The notes below the pieces were generated by a model. That model saw nothing but the letters and a program-made list of their open reading frames with translations, was not told the origin of the DNA and did not search any database. DNA of 5,634 nucleotides, taken from assembly GCA_013140955.1 (NCBI GenBank), contig JABFRY010000177.1, positions 1-5,634 of the forward strand, read 5' to 3'. The DNA is from Acidobacteriota bacterium. Its GTDB lineage: Bacteria; Acidobacteriota; Vicinamibacteria; Vicinamibacterales; UBA2999. This document shows positions 1-5,270 of the stretch, piece after piece. Each line of letters starts with the position of its first letter. Position 1 is the first letter of the stretch. The translations under genes were made by a program, and so were the position numbers.

Positions 1-814
1 GCACCGGGATGCGAATGCGGGCCACCAGCTGGTACGGCGTGTCCTCCTCGCGCCATTCGACCGTCGCGTCCTCGATGGGCTGGCGTGCGGGGTCGAGCTG
101 GAACTGCACGAACACGTCGAAGCTGGCCTCGACCTGGCGGAGGTGATCGCGCAACGCGTCGGTCAAGTAGGTGGGCGTCCAGGACGGCGGCTTCGCACTC
201 AGCCGCTGCGAGGTGGGCCGCACCCGGTACTTCACCGCGCGGCCGGGGCCGAAGCGGTACGGCGTGGCGCTGAAGTACGGGATGTCCAGATGGGACAGGT
301 GGTGCTGCTGCGCCGCGGCGGCGATGGCTGCCGAGCGCGGGTGCGCGAGGAAGTAGGCCACGCGCTCGGCGCCGCCGGCCTCGTTGGCCTTGAGCAGCTC
401 GAAGAAGTCGCGCGCCGTGGGCGCGAGCATCACCGGGTGGCTGAAGAGCACGAAGTCCTGCGTGGTGGCGCCGGGAGTGAGGTTGTTCCCCTCGACGCCC
501 GACACCTGGATGGACATGCCGCGGATGTCCTGCTCGCTGTCGGACTCCGACGTGGCACTCGCAAACCGGATCCGTGCCGGGTAGGTCCGGGCCGCGGCAA
601 AGAGACCCACGCGGCTCGACGGCGCCAGGTCCAGCACCGTGAACTCCGCGTCCACGCACCCGGCTGCGCGCGCTTGATTGAAGCGACGCATCGTCCCGTG
701 GGGGTAGCGCGTCGTGCTGGATGCCTGAAGAAACGACACGAACTCGGCGACGAGGCGATCCTCGTCCGGTCCGATGGTTTCCTCTCCCACCGCTGCTGTC
801 CGTTCGGTCGTCAT
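1..814 (-). CDS. Catalase-fold haem protein, y4iL-like, distal haem residues replaced (3' end outside window)
   Basis: The first 271 residues of a catalase-related protein are visible; the stop lies beyond base 1. Family landmarks seen are AGCVDAEFTV (51-60), RVGLFAAARTYPARIRF (68-84), DIRGMSIQV (96-104), GVEGNN (106-111) and TTQDF (117-121). They appear in the same order as in bacterial 'catalase family proteins' of the Rhizobium y4iL type. There is no signal peptide, so it is probably cytoplasmic. The segment that normally carries the distal haem histidine (HAK/HAR followed by GC or GA) reads QARAAGC, giving Gln47, and no histidine occurs between residues 40 and 125. The Asn-x-Pro-Val segment reads SHPV (125-128), so the second distal residue is Ser. 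Ordinary catalase activity is therefore doubtful. The proximal haem Tyr lies in the unseen part. I chose the ATG at 814 because GGAG sits 5 bases upstream; a GTG two codons earlier is possible. The gene starts 37 bases after the flavin reductase stop, so it should be the third operon gene. Inferred role: handling a lipid hydroperoxide made by the operon's dioxygenase, as catalase-related allene oxide synthases do, or a non-catalytic haem role. Confidence 0.86.
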   Translation of the reverse strand, partial: MTTERTAAVGEETIGPDEDRLVAEFVSFLQASSTTRYPHGTMRRFNQARAAGCVDAEFTVLDLAPSSRVGLFAAARTYPARIRFASATSESDSEQDIRGMSIQVSGVEGNNLTPGATTQDFVLFSHPVMLAPTARDFFELLKANEAGGAERVAYFLAHPRSAAIAAAAQQHHLSHLDIPYFSATPYRFGPGRAVKYRVRPTSQRLSAKPPSWTPTYLTDALRDHLRQVEASFDVFVQFQLDPARQPIEDATVEWREEDTPYQLVARIRIPV

Positions 815-846
815 AGCCACTCCACGGCCGTCGCCACGACGGCCAT
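811..846 (-). other. Possible 11-codon leader ORF coupled to the catalase-like gene
   Basis: Between the flavin reductase stop (TAG, 854-852) and the catalase-like ATG (814-812) there is an ATG at 846. It opens an 11-codon frame, MAVVATAVEWL, ending in a TGA that overlaps the next ATG as ATGA. A purine-rich GCAGG lies directly in front of this ATG, too close for a normal ribosome site. It could carry ribosomes onto the catalase-like start, or be chance in a GC-rich gap. I see no known leader-peptide content. Confidence 0.2.
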
Positions 847-851
847 CCTGC

Positions 852-2177
852 CTACCGGAACGGTGGCGGGTCGAACACCGACATGATCTGGGCCACCATC
901 GCTTCGCGCGACTCGAACCGCGACTGGTCGTAACAGCCCAGCGGATTCTCGACCACGTTCACCAGGCACTTGTTGCAGTAGGTGCACGGCCGATCCGCCC
1001 GGTCCTGTCCGCGCCGGAAGATCTCGACGAGGTCGTTGTTGGCGATGAGCGGACGCGCGATGCTCACCGCGTCGCAATCGCCCTGGCGCAGCGCCCGGGC
1101 GATGACCGACGCGGTCTGGAAGCCGCCGGTACAGATGACCGGGACCCGCGCGGCCATCTTGATGGCACGGGCATCGGGCAGATTCTTGCCTTCGATCTCC
1201 TCGGGCGGACCGGCCGCGTCGTTCCACGCGCGTCGCGCGAGAATGCCGGACATGCCGCTGAAGAGCAGGAAGTTGGCGAAGGTCCGCTCCCCGCTCGAGA
1301 TCATCGTGTCGTAGGACTGCGCCAGGTCCTCGACCGGCAGGTCGGCGCCGGCGGGATTCCGGGGGTGCGGAAAGAAGCTGCCGGTCGACACGTGGAGGGC
1401 ATCCACCCCGGCCTCGACGAGCCAGCGGGCGACCTGGACCGACTCGTCGAGGGTGTTGCCCGACGGCCCGATGCCGAGGAACGCGATGGCGTCGTCGAAC
1501 TCCTGGGCACTGATCTTCATCTGGAGATGGAAATCGTCGCCGACGCGGGCGCGGATGGCCCGCACCACCTCGAGCACGAAGCGGGCGCGGTTCTCGAGCG
1601 AGCCGCCGTACTCGTCCTTCCGGTCGTTGATGGCGGAGCTGAGGAACTGGGTGATGAGGTAGCCGTTCGCGCCGTGCAGCTCCACACCGTCCAGTCCGGC
1701 CTCACGGGCCCGCCGTGCGCCCTCGGCGAACTGGTCCACGACCTCGTGGATCTGCGCCACGGTCATCCGCTCGCACGCGAAGCCGTGGATCGGGTCGCTC
1801 TTGCCGGTGGACGAGAGGCCCTTCGGGTACTCGATGCCGTTGATGTCGCGCTGGCGGCCGCCATGACTGAGCTGCAGGATGAACTTGCAGTCGTGTTCGT
1901 GGACGGCCCGTCCAACCGCCCGCCAGAACGGGATGCGGCTGTCGTCGTCGATCATCGCGTAGTTGGGGACGATGCGGCCCCGGACGTGGACCGGGACGAA
2001 CGAGGAGATGATCGCGCCCACCCCGCCCTTGGCGAAGCGCGTCTCCCAGTTGATGCGCGCCTGGTTGCCCGACCCGTCGTAGTTGTCGAAGCGCCCCGAG
2101 ACGTTGGACCGGAAGATCCGGTTCTTGACCGTAAGGTTGCGGAACGACAGCGGCTGAAAGATGTCCTCGAATGCCAT
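852..2177 (-). CDS. NADH:flavin oxidoreductase / Old Yellow Enzyme family, single FMN-barrel domain with C-terminal four-Cys motif
   Basis: A 441-residue FMN-dependent TIM-barrel oxidoreductase. This family reduces activated C=C bonds of enones or related electrophiles with NAD(P)H; plant 12-oxophytodienoate reductase is a member. Landmarks are the N-terminal FEDIFQPLSFRNLTVKNRIF (3-22), LQLSHGGRQ (101-109), GVELHGANGYLITQFLS (164-180) with His168 and Asn171 as the expected substrate-anion pair, DEYGGSLENRARF (188-200), and the FMN-phosphate region VICTGGF (347-353) to SIARPLIAN (372-380). Cys398, Cys401, Cys404 and Cys415 (spacing 2, 2, 10) resemble the iron-sulfur motif of 2,4-dienoyl-CoA reductase and trimethylamine dehydrogenase, but the NAD(P)H-binding C-terminal half of those roughly 670-residue enzymes is absent. 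I chose ATG at 2177, not the in-frame GTG at 2204: GGAGG lies 9 bases upstream (2187-2191), and the ATG shares one base with the dioxygenase stop (TAATG), implying translational coupling. Likely job in the operon is reducing an unsaturated carbonyl product. The family is firm; substrate and cluster are inferred. Confidence 0.92.
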   Translation of the reverse strand: MAFEDIFQPLSFRNLTVKNRIFRSNVSGRFDNYDGSGNQARINWETRFAKGGVGAIISSFVPVHVRGRIVPNYAMIDDDSRIPFWRAVGRAVHEHDCKFILQLSHGGRQRDINGIEYPKGLSSTGKSDPIHGFACERMTVAQIHEVVDQFAEGARRAREAGLDGVELHGANGYLITQFLSSAINDRKDEYGGSLENRARFVLEVVRAIRARVGDDFHLQMKISAQEFDDAIAFLGIGPSGNTLDESVQVARWLVEAGVDALHVSTGSFFPHPRNPAGADLPVEDLAQSYDTMISSGERTFANFLLFSGMSGILARRAWNDAAGPPEEIEGKNLPDARAIKMAARVPVICTGGFQTASVIARALRQGDCDAVSIARPLIANNDLVEIFRRGQDRADRPCTYCNKCLVNVVENPLGCYDQSRFESREAMVAQIMSVFDPPPFR

Positions 2178-2191
2178 TACGCCCGTCCTCC
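2175..2191 (-). promoter_or_regulatory. TAATG stop/start overlap with internal ribosome site
   Basis: The dioxygenase stop TAA (2179-2177) and the flavin reductase ATG (2177-2175) share one base. The ribosome site GGAGG (2191-2187) lies inside the dioxygenase coding end. This arrangement typically couples translation, suggesting that the two enzymes are made in linked amounts. Confidence 0.8.
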
Positions 2192-3919
2192 GACGGTCCG
2201 CCACGGATGGAATGCGTTCTCGAGCCCCTCGAGCGCCGGCGCCAGCCCGGGCCAGTGCCGCTTCAGGACGTCGAGCATCGTGTGCTGCTCGATCCAGTCG
2301 ATGCCTTCCTGGGTGTACACCTCAGGGCGGTAGTCCTGCGAGTAGAAGCGGTCGCTCTTGAGCCGACGGGACGCCATCAGCACGAACACGCGGAAGGCCG
2401 TGTCGCTGAAGCCGAACCCCTCGGGCAACGGTTCGCACATCAGGCCGACCAGCAGGTCCACCGCCTCGAGATCGTTGTTGTACACGCGCTTGATCTCGGC
2501 CGCCCACTCGGGGTTGTCGGTCAGTTCCTCGAAGCTCGTGACCGGCAGCTTGTGGAACAGGCGCCGAAACTGGTTGTAGCGGGGCACGCCGCGCTCCCGG
2601 TCGCGCAGGATGTCCACGGTCGCCAGATCGAGGCGCTCGCCGGTGTCCTTCAGCAGGTCCTGCAGGTGACGCGGGAAGTTGTGCAGCCTGAGCGCGCCTG
2701 GATACGCGACGCCGAGTGAGTAGAAGAGGTCGGTGGAGTCGAACCGCGCGAACAGCTCGCGGCCGGCCCGACCCGAGACCTGCGGCAGCTCGAACTCGCC
2801 GAGCACCGCCCCGGTGGCCGCCGACCGCAGCGTGTAGTCGTCGGGGATGAGCGAGTGCAACCGGTACACCGACACGAACTCCTCGGTGAGCGAGTACGGC
2901 GCGGTGTGATGGTCGGTCGGCGAGCCCGGAATGCCCCCCAGCACCTCGCTGTCGTCGAGGCCGGGGAACACCTTCTGGGCGTCGCCGAGGAAGCCGAACC
3001 AGTTGGTGTGCATCGCGGTCTTCACGATCGAGTGCGGCAGGATGGCGGGCGTCCACTCCACGGTGTGAATCTTGGCCATCAGGGCAGCGTTGATGAGCCG
3101 CGCCTGCCGGAACAGCTGTTCGTCGGAACTCGCCGGGTACCGGCTGGCGAGGTGCGCGCAGATCGCGTTGTGCTCGAGGGCGAAGAGCGCGTGCAGCAGG
3201 CTCAGCCCGATCCACCCGTTGTCGGTGAAGCCGGTCGTCTCGAAGCCGGTCGCCGGGTCCAGCGGGAGGCGGCCGTCCGCGTTCACCCGCACGCGTCCGC
3301 CCTCGCCCGTGCGGATGGCGGCCTGCGCGGCCGCCGTACACCCGTACACCTGCGAGCCGTCCCACCAGTGCGAGTTCTGGTTCACGTACGCCGGGGGGCG
3401 GGTGGAGCCGGGGACAGCTGCCGGATCGGCCGGCGTCCGGGGCACGCGCATGGGCCGCTCGGGCCAGGAGTCGCCGTCGGCGAGCGGGATCTCGTGCGCA
3501 TCCGCCGGTGTGCCCGGCGCGTGCTGGAACCAGTCGTGGACCTGAAACTGGATCCAGGCGGCCGCGAGCAGGTTGACGATCGTCGCCGGCTGAAACGTGG
3601 TGCGTGTGAAGAGGGTCTGGCTCACCACCCGCGGGTTCGGCGTGAGCATGCGCTCGGTGTCCGGCGCCGCCTCCGACAGCGGGATGTTCCTGCCGAACCG
3701 CGTGTTGGCCGCTCCCATGTGCGGGCACCGGAGGTCGTTCCAGGTGCCGTCGATGGTGCGGGCGACGAGGACGTCGGACGGCGCCGCAACAGTGGCCGCG
3801 GGCAGCGGCGGCTCCTCGGTGTCGAAGAGATTCGTCTGGCGCAGCTCGTTCCTGATTTCGACCAGCCGCGTCATCGCCACGGGACGCGGTAGCTGGTGCC
3901 ACTCCTTGCCGGATGTCAT
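2177..3919 (-). CDS. Animal-type haem peroxidase, alpha-dioxygenase (PIOX-like) fatty-acid oxygenase
   Basis: 580 residues, about the size of bacterial and plant alpha-dioxygenases, without a signal peptide. Plant members insert O2 at C2 of fatty acids, giving 2-hydroperoxides that decay to aldehydes one carbon shorter. Motifs in order: NDLRCPHMGAANTRFGRN (61-78); AAAWIQFQVHDWFQH (119-133) with distal His128; WWDGSQVYG (185-193), matching the calcium-loop region; ALFALEHNAIC (244-254); AKIHTVEWTPAIL (282-294); SLTEEFVSVYRLHSLIPD (343-360) with Tyr352 and His355, the Tyr-x-x-His arrangement in which Tyr forms the catalytic radical and His ligates haem, as in cyclooxygenase; RDRERGVPRYNQFRR (439-453); and LMASRRLKSDRFY (514-526), whose paired Arg518/519 match the plant segment that binds the fatty-acid carboxylate. 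The start is the ATG at 3919, with GAGGAG 8 bases upstream. The same frame stays open to 4303, but that stretch is arginine-rich, crosses the promoter and lacks family similarity. First gene of the operon. Substrate unknown; a position-specific linoleate dioxygenase is the main alternative. Confidence 0.9.
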   Translation of the reverse strand: MTSGKEWHQLPRPVAMTRLVEIRNELRQTNLFDTEEPPLPAATVAAPSDVLVARTIDGTWNDLRCPHMGAANTRFGRNIPLSEAAPDTERMLTPNPRVVSQTLFTRTTFQPATIVNLLAAAWIQFQVHDWFQHAPGTPADAHEIPLADGDSWPERPMRVPRTPADPAAVPGSTRPPAYVNQNSHWWDGSQVYGCTAAAQAAIRTGEGGRVRVNADGRLPLDPATGFETTGFTDNGWIGLSLLHALFALEHNAICAHLASRYPASSDEQLFRQARLINAALMAKIHTVEWTPAILPHSIVKTAMHTNWFGFLGDAQKVFPGLDDSEVLGGIPGSPTDHHTAPYSLTEEFVSVYRLHSLIPDDYTLRSAATGAVLGEFELPQVSGRAGRELFARFDSTDLFYSLGVAYPGALRLHNFPRHLQDLLKDTGERLDLATVDILRDRERGVPRYNQFRRLFHKLPVTSFEELTDNPEWAAEIKRVYNNDLEAVDLLVGLMCEPLPEGFGFSDTAFRVFVLMASRRLKSDRFYSQDYRPEVYTQEGIDWIEQHTMLDVLKRHWPGLAPALEGLENAFHPWRTVGGRA

Positions 3920-3927
3920 GGACAGTA

Positions 3928-3933
3928 CTCCTC
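3928..3933 (-). promoter_or_regulatory. Ribosome binding site of the dioxygenase gene
   Basis: GAGGAG lies 8 bases before the ATG at 3919. This near-ideal site decides the start against the much longer open frame reaching 4303. Confidence 0.75.
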
Positions 3934-3946
3934 GGACAGCACGTCT

Positions 3947-3992
3947 CGGTCTGCGCAGCCCACGCGGCCCGGTCTGCAGCGCCCACGCGGCG
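3947..3992. repeat. Tandem direct repeat, two 23-base units, in the predicted leader of the operon
   Basis: Units 3947-3969 and 3970-3992 abut exactly. Both begin CGGTCTGC and share GCCCACGCGGC. They differ only in the three central bases (GCA versus AGC) and the last base, so 19 of 23 positions match. Each centre is palindromic (CTGCGCAG at 3951-3958; CTGCAG at 3974-3979). The pair lies between the predicted transcription start and the ribosome site. It may be a duplicated regulator site, an RNA structure element, or a neutral duplication. Confidence 0.7.
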
Positions 3993-4022
3993 TTGCACGA
4001 CGGATGCGCCAGTCCCGCGTGG

Positions 4023-4051
4023 AACCTACCGCCGCGATCGACAACTGTCAA
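4023..4051 (-). promoter_or_regulatory. Sigma-70-type promoter for the dioxygenase operon
   Basis: On the minus strand a perfect TTGACA (4051-4046) is followed after exactly 17 bases by TAGGTT (4028-4023). The latter matches the -10 consensus at first, second and last bases. A full -35 box with ideal spacing is unusual in such GC-rich DNA. Transcription would begin near 4016, leaving a leader of roughly 95 bases. Confidence 0.6.
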
Positions 4052-4055
4052 TCGC
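4034..4055. promoter_or_regulatory. 22-base imperfect palindrome over the -35 box, candidate operator
   Basis: Half-sites GCGATCGACA (4034-4043) and TGTCAATCGC (4046-4055) are separated by two bases and are inverted copies with one mismatched pair. The second half contains the whole -35 hexamer, so a dimeric repressor bound here would block RNA polymerase. TetR- and MarR-type regulators use sites of about this size. No regulator gene is in the window to pair it with. Confidence 0.55.
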
Positions 4056-4221
4056 AATCTCGGCCTCCGCCGCGCGCGCCACGCGCGACGCACGCCACGT
4101 CCGACACATCCCACGCCGTCGGGTGCCGTGCGACGGCGACGTGCGCGACGCGCCGTCATCGATGTCTGCGTACCACGAGGTCGCACCGGCCAGGCTCGCA
4201 GGGATGGTGCCCCTGCGCTCA

Positions 4222-4239
4222 CCGGCGTTACAACGCCGG
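4222..4239. repeat. Perfect inverted repeat, 8-base arms
   Basis: CCGGCGTT and AACGCCGG flank a 2-base centre. It lies 5 bases from the longer hairpin at 4244-4275. The two-base centre is too tight for a good RNA loop unless inner pairs open, so a protein-binding site is as likely as a hairpin. Confidence 0.55.
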
Positions 4240-4243
4240 ACCT

Positions 4244-4275
4244 CACGAGCGCGACGCGGCAGCGTCGCGCTCGTG
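4244..4275 (-). terminator. Strong 14-bp hairpin after the decapeptide-repeat gene, without U-tract
   Basis: CACGAGCGCGACGC (4244-4257) and its exact reverse complement (4262-4275) enclose a 4-base loop. The structure lies 59 bases after the stop codon of the minus-strand gene ending at 4335 and before the operon promoter, where a terminator is expected. No T-run follows on either strand, so it may work as a U-less terminator, an RNA 3'-end stabiliser or a Rho-assisted site. As DNA it is also a long perfect palindrome. Confidence 0.55.
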
Positions 4276-4334
4276 GAGCCCGGCACGCGAGCGGGCCCGA
4301 CAATCGGTCGCCGCCCCCGACACCGCGCCCGCAC

Positions 4335-5060
4335 TCAGGCGCCGGATCGCGCGCGACGGGCAGCGCTCGTCATCGCAGCGCGCACGGCCACGAACGTGAC
4401 GAGGCCCCAGGCCGCCAGGGCCGCGAGACCGACCAGGGCGAGCAGGATCGGGCGCTGCAGGATGGCGCCGGCCGACGCCAGGCCCGACAGCGACGCTTCG
4501 AGCGCCGCCTCGCGTTCGAGCGGCTCACGCAGCCGCCCAAGCTCGGCCATGGAGGGGCCGAGCGCCGCCACGGCCCCGAGTTGCGCATCGAGGCCCGCCA
4601 CCCGGCCCAGCGCGGGTTCGAGCGCGGACACCGCGTCGAGACTCGAACGCATGGCCGCCAGCCGGTTCATCGAGGGACCGAGCGCCGCGGTCGCGTCCAG
4701 CCCGGGGCCGATGGCCACCAGGCGATTCATCGGCCCCTCCAGCCCGGCGAGTGTGCGCATGCCGGCATCGAGGGACGCGACCTGCGTCATCGGTCCGTCC
4801 AGTCTGGCGACAGCGCCGAGCGCGGGCTCCAGACCAGCCACGGCCTCGAGTGGCCCGCGCAGGCGCTCGACGCCCTGCAGGGGCACGACGAGCGTACTGG
4901 TGGCCGCCGTGGAGGCACGCACGGCCTCGGTGTTGGTGCCGATCACCTCGGTACTCGCCGCAATGGCCTCGGAGTTGCGCTGCACGCCTGCGGACAGCGC
5001 ACAACCGGTCCCGAACAACACGACGAGCAGTGGCAACGGAAGCACGATCAGCCTGCGCAT
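4335..5060 (-). CDS. Predicted envelope lipoprotein with fourteen decapeptide repeats and a C-terminal membrane helix
   Basis: I do not recognise this 241-residue protein. It begins with a hydrophobic signal, MRRLIVLPLPLLVVLFGTGC. Cys20 fits a relaxed lipobox (GTG before Cys, although -3 is usually Leu/Val/Ile). Residue +2 is Ala, which in proteobacteria would favour outer-membrane sorting. After a Ser/Thr/Ala-rich linker, residues 57-196 form fourteen units of exactly ten residues, roughly L-x-G-P-L/M-x-x-V/L-A-x. A hydrophobic segment, about 204-226 (PILLALVGLAALAAWGLVTF onward), follows, then a basic tail RAAMTSAARRARSGA suited to the cytoplasmic side. The ATG at 5060 is chosen because AGGAGGAGG ends 5 bases upstream; the open frame beyond it lacks similarity. 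A lipid anchor at one end and an inner-membrane helix at the other suggest a periplasm-spanning rod or tether, which is inference. If the first segment is an uncleaved helix, it would instead be a two-helix inner-membrane protein. Confidence 0.75.
   Translation of the reverse strand: MRRLIVLPLPLLVVLFGTGCALSAGVQRNSEAIAASTEVIGTNTEAVRASTAATSTLVVPLQGVERLRGPLEAVAGLEPALGAVARLDGPMTQVASLDAGMRTLAGLEGPMNRLVAIGPGLDATAALGPSMNRLAAMRSSLDAVSALEPALGRVAGLDAQLGAVAALGPSMAELGRLREPLEREAALEASLSGLASAGAILQRPILLALVGLAALAAWGLVTFVAVRAAMTSAARRARSGA
4473..4892 (-). repeat. Fourteen in-frame 30-base repeats (decapeptide array)
   Basis: The array runs from Leu57 to Ser196 of the envelope protein with no insertion or deletion between units. 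Position 1 is Leu in 12 units (Ile or Met in the others), position 5 is Leu or Met in all 14, position 8 is Val or Leu in 12, and Pro occurs at position 3 or 4 in 10. Hydrophobic spacing of 4-3-3 suggests a helical or superhelical rod with periodic proline breaks. Units have diverged at DNA level, so the array looks old and selected rather than freshly expanded. Confidence 0.85.
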
Positions 5061-5107
5061 GGACGCCTCCTCCTGCCACGGGGAGGAGGACGGCCCGCGG
5101 CGGCGCC

Positions 5108-5116
5108 ATCGTAGCA
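5108..5116 (-). promoter_or_regulatory. Possible extended -10 promoter of the decapeptide-repeat gene
   Basis: The minus strand reads TGCTACGAT, which is TG-n followed by TACGAT (four of six -10 bases). It would start transcription about 40 bases before the ATG at 5060. No recognisable -35 lies at 16-18 bases. Confidence 0.3.
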
Positions 5117-5257
5117 AGGGCGTCTGGCGGGCGCACGACGTTTTCCGTCCGGGATGCCCGAGCAGACGTGCCCGCGGACGCGGAGGCGCAGCACCGGCAT
5201 CGGCGATGTCCTCGCGCCGGGCGGGCGTCGCCGAGGCGCGGTGCCGCCACGGCATGC

Positions 5258-5263
5258 TACCGT
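5258..5263 (+). promoter_or_regulatory. Possible -10 element for a leaderless transcript of the PLP-enzyme gene
   Basis: TACCGT, preceded by TGC as in an extended -10, ends 7 bases before the ATG at 5271. Transcription would therefore begin at or next to the start codon. The 11 bases before the ATG contain no purine-rich ribosome site, which agrees with leaderless translation. The motif is weak. Confidence 0.3.
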
Positions 5264-5270
5264 CGTGTCG

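Larger units (their letters stand above)
3920..4334. other. 415-base intergenic region with the operon control elements
   Basis: No convincing gene is present. Open frames here are arginine/alanine-rich composition artefacts without ribosome sites. Going from the operon start outward, it holds the GAGGAG ribosome site, a 23-base tandem direct repeat, a sigma-70-type promoter overlapped by an imperfect palindrome, and two perfect hairpins close to the end of the decapeptide-repeat gene. Three 7-base GACGGCG/CGCCGTC arms at 4114-4120, 4132-4138 and 4151-4157 could pair alternatively, but they lie upstream of the predicted operon transcript and may be compositional. Confidence 0.6.

Noticed and set aside
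143..886. Plus-strand open frame of 247 codons opposite the catalase-like gene
   Set aside because: The minus-strand frame carries clear catalase-family motifs; this one has none and no ribosome site.
774..2333. Long plus-strand open frame of 519 codons opposite the flavin reductase
   Set aside because: It is the antisense shadow of a confidently recognised OYE gene in GC-rich DNA. Its translation is rich in Arg, Asp, Val and His without any domain, and it also runs across the gene boundaries.
4114..4157. Three alternating 7-base arms (CGCCGTC, GACGGCG, CGCCGTC) resembling an attenuator switch
   Set aside because: They lie upstream of the predicted operon transcript start, arms are short and pure GC-type sequence, and no leader peptide or terminator accompanies them.
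3920..4303. Upstream extension of the dioxygenase reading frame to an ATG-like start at 4303
   Set aside because: The added 128 residues are arginine/alanine-rich, show no family similarity, cross the hairpins and the predicted promoter, and have no ribosome site. The ATG at 3919 has a strong one.
4026..4334. A 102-codon minus-strand frame in the intergenic region
   Set aside because: Arg/Ala/Ser-rich composition without a ribosome site or recognisable motif. It overlaps the hairpins and the promoter.
3597..5114. Plus-strand open frame of 505 codons across the intergenic region and the repeat protein
   Set aside because: It spans the dioxygenase end, the whole control region and the antisense of the repeat gene. 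Low-complexity Arg/His/Gly content and its repeat look derive from the 30-base array on the other strand.
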